64,000 nt of DNA. It comes from Pseudomonas cannabina (GTDB lineage: Bacteria > Pseudomonadota > Gammaproteobacteria > Pseudomonadales > Pseudomonadaceae). The notes beneath the pieces are model-generated. The model ran no database searches and was not told the DNA's origin. It saw nothing but the letters and a program-made list of their open reading frames with translations. The stretch's first letter is position 1, and every line of letters begins with the position of its first letter. The position numbers and the translations under genes were made by a program. The DNA lies in contig NZ_FNKU01000001.1 of the NCBI RefSeq assembly GCF_900100365.1, positions 2,914,001-2,978,000 on the forward strand, given 5' to 3'. Shown here one piece after another: positions 28,064 to 37,561 of the stretch.

Positions 28064-29221
28064 TCAGTCGGGCAGTGCCGATGGCAGGTCTTTACCTGTC
28101 ATCGCTTCCACATACACAGAGGGTGGTGCGGGAGGTGGTTGCGTGGGAGATCGCAGAACGCCGGTGTCCGGGTCGTAGGAAAAAACCTCCACGACGTCAT
28201 CGATACGGACGCTCAGCCGACCCTTGTGCAGATCGTCATGGACGTTGATGGTGCGTTTGGTGCCAGTTGTGCAGGTGATGCTGGCGCCACTTGCAAAACC
28301 CGATTCTTCGGCCCTGGCGGGCTCGATCACGCACATAGCCCCATCCGGGCGACTGATCTGCAAGAAGCCCTCGGGGGTGATGCGATGGGTATACACAGCA
28401 AGACCATCAGGCCCGACAGTGGTAAATGAAGCCCCCCGCTCGAAGCGCCTTTCTGGGGTATCGGAGCCTTTCACGCCAACAATGTTATGCGTCAGCAAAC
28501 CGTCGGTGCCGATGTAGTAATGGGCGATTTGCGTACCCGTATTGGCCGGCCAGCGCAGGTGCATGTGCACGTGAGGTGGCGCGTCCAGGTGGCCATGGGG
28601 GGCGTTGGTGTCGAACCCCATGATCTGAATGTTGCCCAGCCCGCGGCGCTGCACGTGAACACCAAGCTCCAGGTCGCGTACAACTTCCCGCTGCGCAAAC
28701 TCGAGTACGTTCGCAGCAGCACGCTGGACAGCAGGATCGGGTTGCTGCGCATAAAGACCCGCGTAGCGCACGGGATCAGCATGTTCAAGGCGCAGGACCA
28801 TGCCTGGCTCAACAATGTGCGTCGACACTTCGGCGGCCGTTATCGCGTCAGCTGTCAGCGGAGCAAGTGCCACAATCAACCGATCGTCTTCGAGCCTGAA
28901 CGGAATGTCGCCGCTCTCCAGAATGACCCGGGTAACATTCTCTACCGCGCCGCTGAAGGCCAGTTCGAGGGAGCGCGAGCGCGGCACTTTCAACGCAATG
29001 ACCGTTTCGCGAACATTGTCGGCGTTCCAGTACGCATCAGTGACAGGCGCGCAGTCAGGGCAACTGGCCGGATCGAAGCGTATGACAGGACCACCTGCCC
29101 GTTTCACGAACTTGATGACTGCGACGACGGTTGTTTCAACGGGCGGCTTCGCGCCACTTGCCGCGCAACTCGCGGCCAGTATCGCGCTCATCGCCAGCGC
29201 AATGGTCCATTGCGTGGTCAT
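28064..29221 (-). CDS. Exported protein of unknown function
   Basis: A 385-residue protein I do not recognise. The N-terminus looks like a signal peptide, possibly lipoprotein-type (ILAASC, a weak lipobox with Ala at -3). The first half resembles a secretin/STN-like small domain (RSRSLELAFSGAV, DDRLIVALAPL). The second half contains a His-rich stretch HGHLDAPPHVHMHL that could bind a metal, and later a CxxxTGTKRT segment. Cys pairs suggest an oxidising compartment. It probably shares a transcript with the phosphodiesterase gene 30 bp downstream. Its cargo or partner is unknown. Confidence 0.7.
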   Translation of the reverse strand: MTTQWTIALAMSAILAASCAASGAKPPVETTVVAVIKFVKRAGGPVIRFDPASCPDCAPVTDAYWNADNVRETVIALKVPRSRSLELAFSGAVENVTRVILESGDIPFRLEDDRLIVALAPLTADAITAAEVSTHIVEPGMVLRLEHADPVRYAGLYAQQPDPAVQRAAANVLEFAQREVVRDLELGVHVQRRGLGNIQIMGFDTNAPHGHLDAPPHVHMHLRWPANTGTQIAHYYIGTDGLLTHNIVGVKGSDTPERRFERGASFTTVGPDGLAVYTHRITPEGFLQISRPDGAMCVIEPARAEESGFASGASITCTTGTKRTINVHDDLHKGRLSVRIDDVVEVFSYDPDTGVLRSPTQPPPAPPSVYVEAMTGKDLPSALPD

Positions 29222-29702
29222 GGGTGCGAACTGCGTAACAGGTCAAGTTTCTTTAAGAGAGTCGCGCTTGTCATCTGTAGTACCTATCCGTGTCGGCCGG
29301 GAAGTAACCGTCGGGTGGCGTACATTCAAGGGCACGATTGCCAGACCAGACAGATCACTTGGATGTTATGCGTCTACACCGCTCGAGGCCTAAATTTCCA
29401 GGCCGAAACAGGCTCATAACAGTCCCTGACCTACACCAACAGCAGTTGGCGAAGCGCTATTGAACTTCATTCACCGGAAATACTTCCTTACATTTACGCG
29501 GACAGTACGGTGCCCATATGACAGTCTGAGGACATCAACGCACCTTAGTCAGTTTCTTCATAAATGGACGGTACTGGCATGAAATCATGACTGACATCCA
29601 GTGGCGGCGAACATCGCTCTTGCTGCGTCAACGGGAGATGGCTTAGTTGTTCAATCGCACTTGAAAATCAAACTACTGTCCCGTGCCCGGTCAAATTCAA
29701 AG
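29222..29702. other. Gene-free intergenic stretch
   Basis: About 480 bp between the start of the unknown exported protein and the deaD terminator. I see no open frame with coding character, tRNA, repeat or convincing promoter. The -10/-35 of the minus-strand operon should lie near 29250-29330 but no clear match was found. Confidence 0.5.
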
Positions 29703-29737
29703 CAAAAAAAATCCCCGAACCAGTCGGGGATTTTTTA
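29703..29737. terminator. Bidirectional terminator after deaD
   Basis: ATCCCCGA and TCGGGGAT form the stem around ACCAG, with an A run on one side and a T run on the other. On the minus strand it lies just after the deaD stop. Confidence 0.9.
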
Positions 29738-29761
29738 TTGGCCGATCAGCTCAAGAGCCGA

Positions 29762-31441
29762 TCAGTCTTCGCGATAGCGACGCAGCTTGAGCTGCTTGCC
29801 AGCAACGCGGGTGTCCTTGAGCTTGGTCAACAGACGCTCAAGACCATCTTCCGGCAGTTCGACCAGGCTGAAGCTGTCACGGACCTGGATACGGCCGATC
29901 GCTTCGCGAGCCAGACCACCTTCGTTGAGGATGGCACCCAGCAGGTTCTTGGCAGCGATGCCATCACGCGCACCCAGCGCGGTACGGCAACGGGCACGGC
30001 CTTCGGCCAATGGAACCGGCGCACGACGCTCACGCTCAGGACGATCACCACGGTCGCTGCTGCCGCTGCGCTCTGGACGATCACCGCGAGGTGCGTTGTT
30101 CGGGACCAATGGACGCTCGCGCTCGATGGCGGCCAGGGTCAGGGCCTGACCGTTGGTAGCCTTGCGCAGCAGTGCGGCAGCAAGGGCACGAGGGCTGCAA
30201 CCGATGTCGGCAGTCAGACGATCCAGTAGATCACCGTGAGTCGACTCGGCGTCGGCCACCAGCGGCGACAGGCTGTTGGTCAATTTCTTGATGCGCGCAT
30301 CGAGAACAGCCTGGGCATCCGGCAGGCGGACTTCCGCAACCTTCTGACCGGTCACACGCTCGATCACTTGCAGCATGCGGCGCTCGCGAGGAGTGACCAG
30401 CAGCAGTGCACGACCTTCGCGACCTGCACGGCCGGTACGGCCGATACGGTGAACGTAGGACTCTGGATCGTAAGGCATGTCCACGTTGAAAACGTGGGTG
30501 ATACGCGGAACGTCAAGACCACGGGCAGCCACGTCGGTCGCTACAACGATGTCCAGACGGCCATCCTTGAGGGATTCGATAACGCGCTCACGCTGGTTCT
30601 GGGCGATGTCGCCGTTCAGTGCGGCAGCCTTGTAGCCTTTGGCTTCAAGGGCGCTGGCCAGATCGAGGGTCGCCTGCTTGGTGCGGACGAACATGATCAG
30701 GGCGTCGAAGTCTTCGACTTCCAGCAGGCTCAATACAGCCGAGGTCTTCTGGTCAGCGTGAACCAGCAGGTGAGCCTGCTCGATCGCGGTAACGGTCTGA
30801 GTCTTGGTCTGGATCTTGACGTGCTTCGGATCGCGCAGATGGCGTTCGGCAATGGCACGGATCGACTGTGGCAGCGTCGCCGAGAACAGTACGGTCTGAC
30901 GGGTTTCAGGCATGGCCTTGAAGATGACTTCGAGGTCGTCCATGAAGCCCAGTTTGAGCATTTCGTCCGCTTCGTCGAGAACCAGATGGTTCACGGTCGC
31001 CAGAACTTTCTCGTCACGACGCAAGTGGTCGCAGAGACGGCCCGGGGTGGCAACAACGATCTGTGCGCCATTGCGGATGGCCTTGAGCTGAGGGCCCATA
31101 GGCGCGCCGCCGTAAACCGCTACCACGGTTACGCCCGGCATTTGTTTTGCGTAGGTCTCGAACGCGGTGGCAACCTGAAGTGCCAGTTCGCGGGTCGGGG
31201 CCAGGATCAGTGCTTGCGGCTCGCGCTTGCTCGGGTCGATCAGGTGCAGGATAGGCAGTGCGAACGCAGCGGTTTTACCCGTACCGGTTTGCGCCTGACC
31301 AATCATGTCGTGACCGGCGAGAATAATCGGGATCGATTGCTGCTGAATGGCCGAAGGCTCTTCGTAGCCAGTGGCGACGACAGCTGCAACGATATTGGGA
31401 TGAAGTTCGAGAGCGGCGAAGCCGCCGATTTCCTGGGTCAT
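29762..31441 (-). CDS. deaD: ATP-dependent RNA helicase DeaD (CsdA)
   Basis: A 559-residue DEAD-box helicase from the ATG at 31441. It shows the Q motif GYEEPSAIQQQSIP, Walker A AQTGTGKT (50-57), DEAD in VLDEADEML, SAT in LFSATLP and HRIGRTGR. A basic low-complexity linker with repeated DRPER leads to a C-terminal DbpA-type RNA-binding domain (about 475-555). DeaD unwinds RNA in ribosome assembly and cold adaptation. A long leader of about 210 nt fits the cold-shock type of control. Confidence 0.93.
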   Translation of the reverse strand: MTQEIGGFAALELHPNIVAAVVATGYEEPSAIQQQSIPIILAGHDMIGQAQTGTGKTAAFALPILHLIDPSKREPQALILAPTRELALQVATAFETYAKQMPGVTVVAVYGGAPMGPQLKAIRNGAQIVVATPGRLCDHLRRDEKVLATVNHLVLDEADEMLKLGFMDDLEVIFKAMPETRQTVLFSATLPQSIRAIAERHLRDPKHVKIQTKTQTVTAIEQAHLLVHADQKTSAVLSLLEVEDFDALIMFVRTKQATLDLASALEAKGYKAAALNGDIAQNQRERVIESLKDGRLDIVVATDVAARGLDVPRITHVFNVDMPYDPESYVHRIGRTGRAGREGRALLLVTPRERRMLQVIERVTGQKVAEVRLPDAQAVLDARIKKLTNSLSPLVADAESTHGDLLDRLTADIGCSPRALAAALLRKATNGQALTLAAIERERPLVPNNAPRGDRPERSGSSDRGDRPERERRAPVPLAEGRARCRTALGARDGIAAKNLLGAILNEGGLAREAIGRIQVRDSFSLVELPEDGLERLLTKLKDTRVAGKQLKLRRYRED

Positions 31442-31895
31442 GGGTCTGCCTCTAGTGCATCCGCAAAGACCCATGCTTCAAAGCTGCGCGTGCCGTGTAC
31501 GACCTTGAGGTCACCCTGGCTGCTTTGTCGGCGGGGATTTGCGAAAACGTTTGATGAATGAATCGTCTAGGCTAGTCCGCTATGCGAACAAGCGACCGAA
31601 GCTGGCTTCGGGGAACTGCAATACCTCGACGAGGGCCCTGTTAAGGCCGGCGCGTACTATACCGGAATTACGCGCATGAGTGAGTCTTTTTTTTACGAAA
31701 CATTACCCTCAACCCGAGCAATAGCAGGCCTTCAACGCGGGGCGAAACTGACTCGACACGGCGCGGCCCTGCATTTGCGGGGCTTGTCGCTTAAACGTTT
31801 CATCTGTTCCTGCAACTGATGCGTATTGCGACCTGCATGGTGTGGCGAATTGTCTCACCTGGAATTCAGACCACGCTTGCCATGAGCGACCCCGT
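31442..31895. promoter_or_regulatory. deaD leader and promoter region
   Basis: 454 bp without a gene. On the minus strand TATAGT (31656-31661) is a good -10 element, with only a weak -35 about 17 bp upstream. This would give deaD a leader of about 210 nt. The distal half toward 31895 is the 3' flank of the next minus-strand gene and shows no clear terminator. Confidence 0.45.
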
Positions 31896-32657
31896 TCAGG
31901 TTGCAGAGCGAACGGCGCTGATCAACGATTCCAGCGAATAGCCCAATCGAGGCGCAAGCGCTTCCGCTCGCTGGCGCAACGCCCCGATATCGAGCGTCTG
32001 ATCCAGATCGGCAGGGACGATCAGAATGACGTTACCTTCCTTGACCGGCAGTTCCCAGTAATGGCGATGGTACAGACCGCGCAACAATGCCGCGCCCAGC
32101 GGTTTGCCATCGTCGGTGGCCCACTGGTTGATAATCAGCCAGCCGCCGGGGTTGAGGCGCTGCTGGCAGCTCTGCAGAAAATTCCAGGCCAGATGCCCGA
32201 CGCCAGGACCGACATCGGTGTACAGGTCGACGAAGATCAGGTCGGCCGCTTCGGCGCTGTCCAGCAGGTCCAGCGCATCGCCGATGCGGATATACAGACG
32301 CGGATCGTCATCGAGGCCCATGAACTCCATGGCCAGACGCGGCACGTCCGGGCGCAACTCGATCACTTCCACGTCTTCCAGCGGCAGAAACTTCATGCAC
32401 GCCTGCGTCAGTGTTCCGGCACCCAGGCCCAGAAACAGCGCGCTGTCCGGTGCGTCGTGACACAACGCGCCAATCAGCATGGCGCGGGTGTAGTCGTACT
32501 CCAGCCAGCTCGGGTCGGCCACGAACGTGCAACTCTGCTCGATTGCATCGCCAAACTCGAGGAAGCGGTAATCCTCCACTTCCAGCACGCGGATCATGCC
32601 GAAAGCGTCATGCACCTCGGCCAGTATTCGCTCTACGCGCTCACGCTCTTCCGTCAT
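31896..32657 (-). CDS. Spermidine synthase-like (methyltransferase-fold) protein
   Basis: A 253-residue Rossmann-fold protein of the spermine/spermidine synthase superfamily. The nucleotide-binding loop reads LFLGLGAGTLTQ instead of the GGGDG of true spermidine synthases. The acidic strand VEVIELRPDV and DLIFVDLYTDVG follow. The changed loop suggests a different substrate. I chose the ATG at 32657 (MTEERERVERILAEV); the frame is open to 32726. It is divergent from the DAHP synthase gene. Confidence 0.75.
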   Translation of the reverse strand: MTEERERVERILAEVHDAFGMIRVLEVEDYRFLEFGDAIEQSCTFVADPSWLEYDYTRAMLIGALCHDAPDSALFLGLGAGTLTQACMKFLPLEDVEVIELRPDVPRLAMEFMGLDDDPRLYIRIGDALDLLDSAEAADLIFVDLYTDVGPGVGHLAWNFLQSCQQRLNPGGWLIINQWATDDGKPLGAALLRGLYHRHYWELPVKEGNVILIVPADLDQTLDIGALRQRAEALAPRLGYSLESLISAVRSAT

Positions 32658-32828
32658 TACCGTTCCTGGTTCTGGTTGCGCCGGGCGCAAAACGCGAATT
32701 GTCAGGCAAGCGCGCAGCTTTGTCACATCTTGCGGCCTGCAAGGCTATTTGACTGCTGCGTGCCACACTGCCAGGGCCACGACTAACTGCTAACATACCG
32801 GTCCGATTGCACAACCCTAGAGCCAATA

Positions 32829-34175
32829 ATGAGCCAACCCTGGAGCCCCGACAGCTGGCGGGCAATGCCGATTCAGCAGCAACCTCACTACCCCGACGCC
32901 GCGCATCTGCTGAAGGTCGAGCAGACGCTGGCCAGCTACCCGCCGCTGGTGTTCGCCGGCGAAGCCCGAGAGCTGCGTCGCCAGTTTGCCGAGGTGACCG
33001 AGGGGCGTGCGTTCCTGTTACAAGGCGGCGATTGCGCCGAAAGCTTCATGGAGTTTTCGGCGGCGAAGATTCGCGACACCTTCAAGGTGCTGTTGCAGAT
33101 GGCAATCGTGATGACCTTCGCGGCCGGTTGTCCGGTGGTCAAGGTTGGACGCATGGCCGGGCAATTCGCCAAGCCGCGCTCGGCCAATGACGAAACCATC
33201 GACGGCGTTACGCTTCCGGCGTATCGCGGCGACATCGTCAACGGCATCGGTTTCGACGAGAAAAGCCGTGTGCCAGACCCGGAACGTCTGGTTCAGGCTT
33301 ATAACCAGTCCACCGCGACCCTCAACCTGCTGCGCGCGTTTGCCCAGGGCGGGTTCGCCGACCTGCATCAGGTGCACAAGTGGAACCTGGATTTCATCGC
33401 CAACTCGGCGCTGGCCGAAAAGTACAGTCAACTGGCCGGGCGTATCGATGAAACCCTGGCGTTCATGCGTGCCTGCGGCATGGACAGCTCGCCGCAATTG
33501 CGCGAAACCAGCTTCTTCACCGCCCACGAGGCGTTGCTGCTCAATTATGAAGAAGCCTTTGTCCGCCGCGACAGCCTGACCAACGACTATTACGACTGCT
33601 CGGCGCACATGCTGTGGATCGGCGACCGCACCCGCCAGCCAGACGGCGCGCACGTCGAGTTCCTGCGCGGGGTGAATAACCCGATCGGCGTGAAAGTCGG
33701 CCCGAGCATGAACACCGACGACCTGATTCGTCTGATCGACATCCTCAATCCGGATAACGATCCGGGGCGCCTGAACCTGATTGCGCGCATGGGGGCCAAC
33801 AAGGTCGCTGACCATCTGCCGCAGTTGATCCGTGCCGTCGAGCGCGAAGGCCGCAAGGTGCTGTGGAGTTCCGACCCGATGCACGGCAACACGATCAAGG
33901 CCAGCAGCGGCTACAAGACCCGTGACTTTGCGCAGATACTCAATGAAGTGAAGCAGTTCTTTCAGGTGCATCAGGCCGAAGGCACCTACGCTGGTGGCAT
34001 CCACATTGAAATGACCGGCCAGAACGTCACCGAATGCATCGGCGGCGCCCGACCGATCACCGAAGACGGCCTTTCGGATCGCTACCACACCCATTGCGAC
34101 CCACGCATGAACGCCGATCAGTCTCTGGAGCTGGCGTTTCTGATCGCCGAAACCCTGAAACAGGTCAGGCGCTAA
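32829..34175 (+). CDS. Class II 3-deoxy-7-phosphoheptulonate (DAHP) synthase
   Basis: A 448-residue type II (plant-like) DAHP synthase, which joins phosphoenolpyruvate and erythrose 4-phosphate at the entry to the shikimate pathway. Signatures are [11 protein letters not shown] (metal-ligand C69), [26 protein letters not shown] and [15 protein letters not shown]1 has the same gene in the same block (PA2843). Class II forms often serve secondary metabolism or are feedback-insensitive in pseudomonads. It matters here because a later shikimate enzyme domain in this window (AroA at 56311) is broken. Confidence 0.92.
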   Translation: MSQPWSPDSWRAMPIQQQPHYPDAAHLLKVEQTLASYPPLVFAGEARELRRQFAEVTEGRAFLLQGGDCAESFMEFSAAKIRDTFKVLLQMAIVMTFAAGCPVVKVGRMAGQFAKPRSANDETIDGVTLPAYRGDIVNGIGFDEKSRVPDPERLVQAYNQSTATLNLLRAFAQGGFADLHQVHKWNLDFIANSALAEKYSQLAGRIDETLAFMRACGMDSSPQLRETSFFTAHEALLLNYEEAFVRRDSLTNDYYDCSAHMLWIGDRTRQPDGAHVEFLRGVNNPIGVKVGPSMNTDDLIRLIDILNPDNDPGRLNLIARMGANKVADHLPQLIRAVEREGRKVLWSSDPMHGNTIKASSGYKTRDFAQILNEVKQFFQVHQAEGTYAGGIHIEMTGQNVTECIGGARPITEDGLSDRYHTHCDPRMNADQSLELAFLIAETLKQVRR

Positions 34176-34194
34176 ACAGAGCAGAATGTCCCGC

Positions 34195-34428
34195 TCAGCG
34201 CTTGAGCGGGTCGTCCCAGAACGGACGCTCGACTTCCTGCTGAGTGTCGGCCCGACTCAGCCCCAGATCCTTCAGCGCCCCATCGCTCATCTGCGCCAGA
34301 AAGCGACGCTGGCGATGCAGTTCCCGCCAGCGTTGCAAGCGCCGCTTCAGCGCAATCAACGCCTTGCCCAACTGCAAATGCCCGACAGATGCGGCAACCC
34401 CTGCACACTCTTTTTGACCTTTCATCAT
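34195..34428 (-). CDS. DUF1127 small protein
   Basis: A 77-residue basic protein. The Arg-rich helix ALKRRLQRWRELHRQRRFLA is followed by MSDGALKDLGLSRAD, the DUF1127 signature, and the C-terminus DDPLKR. Small DUF1127 proteins have been linked to RNA binding and stress or phosphate adaptation in other proteobacteria. The function here is not known. It is divergent from the LysR gene. Confidence 0.85.
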   Translation of the reverse strand: MMKGQKECAGVAASVGHLQLGKALIALKRRLQRWRELHRQRRFLAQMSDGALKDLGLSRADTQQEVERPFWDDPLKR

Positions 34429-34522
34429 TTAGTCCTCCATGTGAGATGACTAAAGTCTCGCGCTCGGCGTAGGATCAATCCAACGAATGTTTCTTATGCA
34501 TTCCATTTGGGAGATTGATGTA

Positions 34523-35377
34523 TTGGCCCACTATCCGAGCATTGATACCGAACTGCTGCGCACCTTCGTGGCGATTGCCGATCACGGTGGTTTTACTCGC
34601 GCAGGCGAAGCCGTCAACCGTACGCAGTCGGCGGTCAGCATGCAGATGAAGCGGCTGGAAGAAGACGTGGTGCAGCGCCAGCTGTTCCAGCGTGACGGCC
34701 GCACGCTGAACCTGACAGCGGAGGGTCAGGTTCTGCTCGGTTACGCGCGGCGAATCCTCAAGCTGCACAGCGAGGTGTTCAATACGCTACGCGAGCCGCA
34801 CATGGTCGGCGTGGTGAAGATCGGTTCTCCCGACGATTACGTGATGCGCTTTCTGCCAGGCATTCTGTCGCAGTTCGCGCAGGCCTATCCGCTGGTTCAG
34901 GTGGAGGTGCATTGCGAACCTTCGGACCTGCTGTTGCAGCGCCACGATCTGGATCTGACCATCGTGACGCGCAAGCCTGGCACCGAGATCGGCACACTGC
35001 TGCGTCAGGAACGTCTGGTCTGGATCGAGGCCATCGGCTTCGCCCCTCATGAGCAGAATCCGATACCGCTGGCGATGTTCAATACCCATTGTTTCTGTCG
35101 CGACTGGGCCTGCAACGCGCTGGACAGCGTGGAGCGCGATTACCGCATCGCCTACAGCAGCTCCAGCATGGCGGCAATTACCGCGGTGGTCAGCGCCGGG
35201 CTGGCCGTGACCGCGCAGTTACAAAGCCTGGTGACACCGGAGCTGCGCATTCTGGGCGAGGCGGAGCAATTGCCGCAGCTGCCAACCGCCAGCATCGTTT
35301 TGTTGCGCAACCCGAAAACACCCTCGCCCATCACCGAATGCATGGCTGACTACATCATCGACGGGTTCAGACTTTAA
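34523..35377 (+). CDS. LysR-family transcriptional regulator, LrhA-like
   Basis: A 284-residue LysR regulator starting at TTG 34523. GGGAG (34509-34513) is well placed for this codon and the product begins at the typical point (AHYPSIDTELLRTFVAI). ATG codons at 34487 and 34496 would add 9-12 unusual residues. The helix-turn-helix is GEAVNRTQSAVSMQMKRLEE. It overlaps the convergent TauE-type gene by 11 bp. Its divergence from the DUF1127 gene suggests mutual regulation. Confidence 0.85.
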   Translation: MAHYPSIDTELLRTFVAIADHGGFTRAGEAVNRTQSAVSMQMKRLEEDVVQRQLFQRDGRTLNLTAEGQVLLGYARRILKLHSEVFNTLREPHMVGVVKIGSPDDYVMRFLPGILSQFAQAYPLVQVEVHCEPSDLLLQRHDLDLTIVTRKPGTEIGTLLRQERLVWIEAIGFAPHEQNPIPLAMFNTHCFCRDWACNALDSVERDYRIAYSSSSMAAITAVVSAGLAVTAQLQSLVTPELRILGEAEQLPQLPTASIVLLRNPKTPSPITECMADYIIDGFRL

Positions 35378-36113
35378 GGGCGAGAATCACCGCACACAGC
35401 ACCAGAAACACGCAGAACATCAGGCGCAGGGTGCGCTCCGGCAGCGAATGCGCCAGCTTGACGCCCCAACTGATGCTGGCCAGACCAGCGATCGCCAATG
35501 GGATGCCCATCGACCAGTTGACGTGATCGTGCAGTGCGTAGGTGACCAGCGTGATACCGGTGCTCGGCGCGGCCAGCGACAGCGCCAGCCCTTGCGCGAC
35601 CACCTGCGTTGCGCCGAACACGCTGGTGAGGATCGGCGTTGCCACGACTCCGCCGCCCACACCAAACAGGCCACCGGTCACTCCGGAACCGACGCCCAGC
35701 AGCCACAGCCATTTTTCATGACGCAGCCCGGTGCCGGCCTGCTTGCTACGCCAATACATCTGCGCAACGTTGAATACCGTCAGCACCACCAGAAAGCCGA
35801 TGAAGCCCAGGCGCATGCCTTGCGGATCGACACGCACGGCCAGCAGCGAGGTGAGCCAGGCAAAAAAGAAACTGGGGATGATCAGCATCAGCGCATTGCG
35901 CAGCAAGATCCGGTTACGCTGGTTGTAACGCCATAAGGCGAGCAATACGTTCGGCAGTACCATCAATAGCGCGGTGCCTTGCGCCAGCTGTTGATCCAGC
36001 CCGAACAGCACGCCCAATGCCGGAATCGCCACCAGTCCGCCGCCAATTCCGAACAATCCGCCCAGCGTACCCATCGCCGCGCCGAGCAACACGAACATTA
36101 CAATTTCAATCAC
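35367..36113 (-). CDS. TauE/SafE-family sulfite/organosulfur exporter-type permease
   Basis: A 248-residue membrane protein with about eight hydrophobic segments. The two family repeats each begin with a Gly-rich loop: GTLGGLFGIGGGLVAIPAL and GVTGGLFGVGGGVVATPIL. Members export sulfite, sulfoacetate or related anions or act as anion importers; the substrate is not visible. Given the sulfur cluster at 1-6.8 kb an organosulfur link is tempting but the genes are 29 kb apart. Confidence 0.88.
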   Translation of the reverse strand: MIEIVMFVLLGAAMGTLGGLFGIGGGLVAIPALGVLFGLDQQLAQGTALLMVLPNVLLALWRYNQRNRILLRNALMLIIPSFFFAWLTSLLAVRVDPQGMRLGFIGFLVVLTVFNVAQMYWRSKQAGTGLRHEKWLWLLGVGSGVTGGLFGVGGGVVATPILTSVFGATQVVAQGLALSLAAPSTGITLVTYALHDHVNWSMGIPLAIAGLASISWGVKLAHSLPERTLRLMFCVFLVLCAVILALKV

Positions 36114-36352
36114 ACTAGGTATCCTCTGAAAAAGCCCATTTTTTTGGAGAGGAACCGGGCTGGAGCGCCTGTATTTACTGGCTTCGACTTTTGAAGAAAA
36201 GGCTTTTTCAGACCTTCCCTAGGTCCCCAACCATCCAATGGCCAAATGCTACGCAGTCCTGCCCGCGATCAACACCCGGTAATGCCTGTTTTTTCATCTG
36301 CAGCACATGATGACATTGCCGCCCGCCTGCACACTGGGAAATTATCCGGCGC

Positions 36353-36367
36353 GTTGCACAGCGCAAC
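36353..36367. promoter_or_regulatory. Candidate OhrR operator upstream of ohrR
   Basis: GTTGC-N5-GCAAC lies 40 bp before the ohrR ATG. Its TTGC/GCAA core resembles the stronger dyads upstream of ohr, fitting autoregulation. Confidence 0.4.
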
Positions 36368-36406
36368 ACTGAGTTAAACTCATTTCACCGAGTACGAGGA
36401 TCTGAC

Positions 36407-36880
36407 ATGAGTGCAGACAAGAGCCCGCTTCACCTTCAAGCCGCCGACTGTGACTCGTTGCTGCTGGACAACCAATTGTGTTTTGCCCTCTATTCCACCT
36501 CACTGATGATGACCAAGGTCTACAAACCTTTGTTGCAGGCACTGGGGCTGACCTATCCGCAGTACTTGGCGATGATGGTGTTATGGGAGCAGGACGGGCT
36601 GACCGTAGGTGATGTCAGCACGCGGCTGCTGACCGATCCGGGCTCGCTGACGCCTTTGCTCAAGCGCCTTGAAGGCGAAGGCTTCATCAGCCGAACCCGC
36701 AGCAAGGAAGACGAGCGCGTGGTGTTGCTGCACCTGACCGAACAAGGTCGGGCCTTGCAACACAAAGCCCTGAGCGTGCCAGGCTGTATCCTCTCGTCCA
36801 GCGGCCTGACCATGGACACACTTCGTGAGCTGCAAGCCCGGTTGCTGGACTTGCGTGACCATCTGCAGCAGAGCCTTTGA
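36407..36880 (+). CDS. ohrR: MarR-family organic-hydroperoxide repressor OhrR
   Basis: A 157-residue MarR regulator. The reactive N-terminal cysteine that senses organic peroxides is present as DNQLCFALYS (C25), with C15 and C127 as possible disulfide partners. The winged helix includes GDVSTRLLTDPGSLTPLLKR and the DERVVLLHLTE wing. It represses ohr in its reduced form. It lies 237 bp upstream of ohr on the same strand, as in PAO1 (PA2849-PA2850). Confidence 0.92.
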   Translation: MSADKSPLHLQAADCDSLLLDNQLCFALYSTSLMMTKVYKPLLQALGLTYPQYLAMMVLWEQDGLTVGDVSTRLLTDPGSLTPLLKRLEGEGFISRTRSKEDERVVLLHLTEQGRALQHKALSVPGCILSSSGLTMDTLRELQARLLDLRDHLQQSL

Positions 36881-37024
36881 CATCACCTCTGCGGGCGACT
36901 TTCTGTCGCCTGCAATGAGGCATTCGCCGACCAGCCTGTCTTTGTTACATCTCGGCACGCGCCGCAAGCGCATCGATAACCCCCTCCTCTGATCAATACC
37001 TCATTGTCGCCCTGAAAATTTAAC

Positions 37025-37091
37025 TTGCGCGCAAACTATCTGCGAGCTACCTTTGCCCTGTAATTAGTTAGTGCGCAAGCATTTTGCGCAC
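37025..37091. promoter_or_regulatory. Two palindromes upstream of ohr, candidate OhrR operators
   Basis: TTGCGCGCAA at 37025-37034 is a perfect palindrome. GTGCGCAA-N5-TTGCGCAC at 37071-37091 is a perfect 8-bp dyad ending 26 bp before the ohr ATG. Both share the TGCGCA core and suit a MarR dimer. A possible -10 (GTAATT-type) lies between them at about 37060. Confidence 0.6.
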
Positions 37092-37117
37092 CGAAACCAA
37101 ACAAAGCGAGGAAATCC

Positions 37118-37537
37118 ATGGACACTCTCTATACCGCAGTAGCCACCGCCACCGGCGGCCGTGATGGTCGCGCCGTTTCCAGCGACAAGATTCTCGACGT
37201 CAAGCTCGCGACTCCGAAAGAACTCGGCGGTGCAGGCGGCGAAGCGACCAACCCTGAGCAGTTGTTCGCAGCGGGCTATTCGGCCTGCTTCATCGGCGCG
37301 CTCAAATTCGTGGCCGGCCAGAGCAAACGCAGCATTCCCGCCGACTCTTCGATCACGGCGCACGTCGGTATCGGTAAGATTCCTGGCGGTTTCGGCCTGG
37401 ACATCGACCTGCACGTCAGCCTGCCAGGCCTTGAACAAGCCGACGCTCAGCAACTGGTCGACGCGGCGCATCAGGTCTGCCCTTACTCCAACGCCACACG
37501 CGGCAATGTTGACGTACGTCTGCACGTAACGGTCTGA
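37118..37537 (+). CDS. ohr: Organic hydroperoxide resistance protein Ohr
   Basis: A 139-residue Ohr/OsmC protein. The two catalytic cysteines are in YSACFIGA (C57) and HQVCPYSNATRGN (C121). It reduces fatty acid and other organic hydroperoxides with lipoylated protein as reductant. Length and motifs are standard for the Ohr rather than the OsmC branch. An alpha/beta hydrolase gene follows by 24 bp and probably shares its transcript. Confidence 0.95.
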   Translation: MDTLYTAVATATGGRDGRAVSSDKILDVKLATPKELGGAGGEATNPEQLFAAGYSACFIGALKFVAGQSKRSIPADSSITAHVGIGKIPGGFGLDIDLHVSLPGLEQADAQQLVDAAHQVCPYSNATRGNVDVRLHVTV

Positions 37538-37561
37538 ACCCACTCGCCTCTGGAAAAGAAC

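Noticed and set aside
31896..32657. Functional spermidine synthase (speE)
   Set aside because: The GGGDG-type loop is changed to GLGAGT, so only a superfamily call is safe.
33018..34094. 358-codon frame antisense to the DAHP synthase gene
   Set aside because: Shadow of a clear class II DAHP synthase; no supporting signal.
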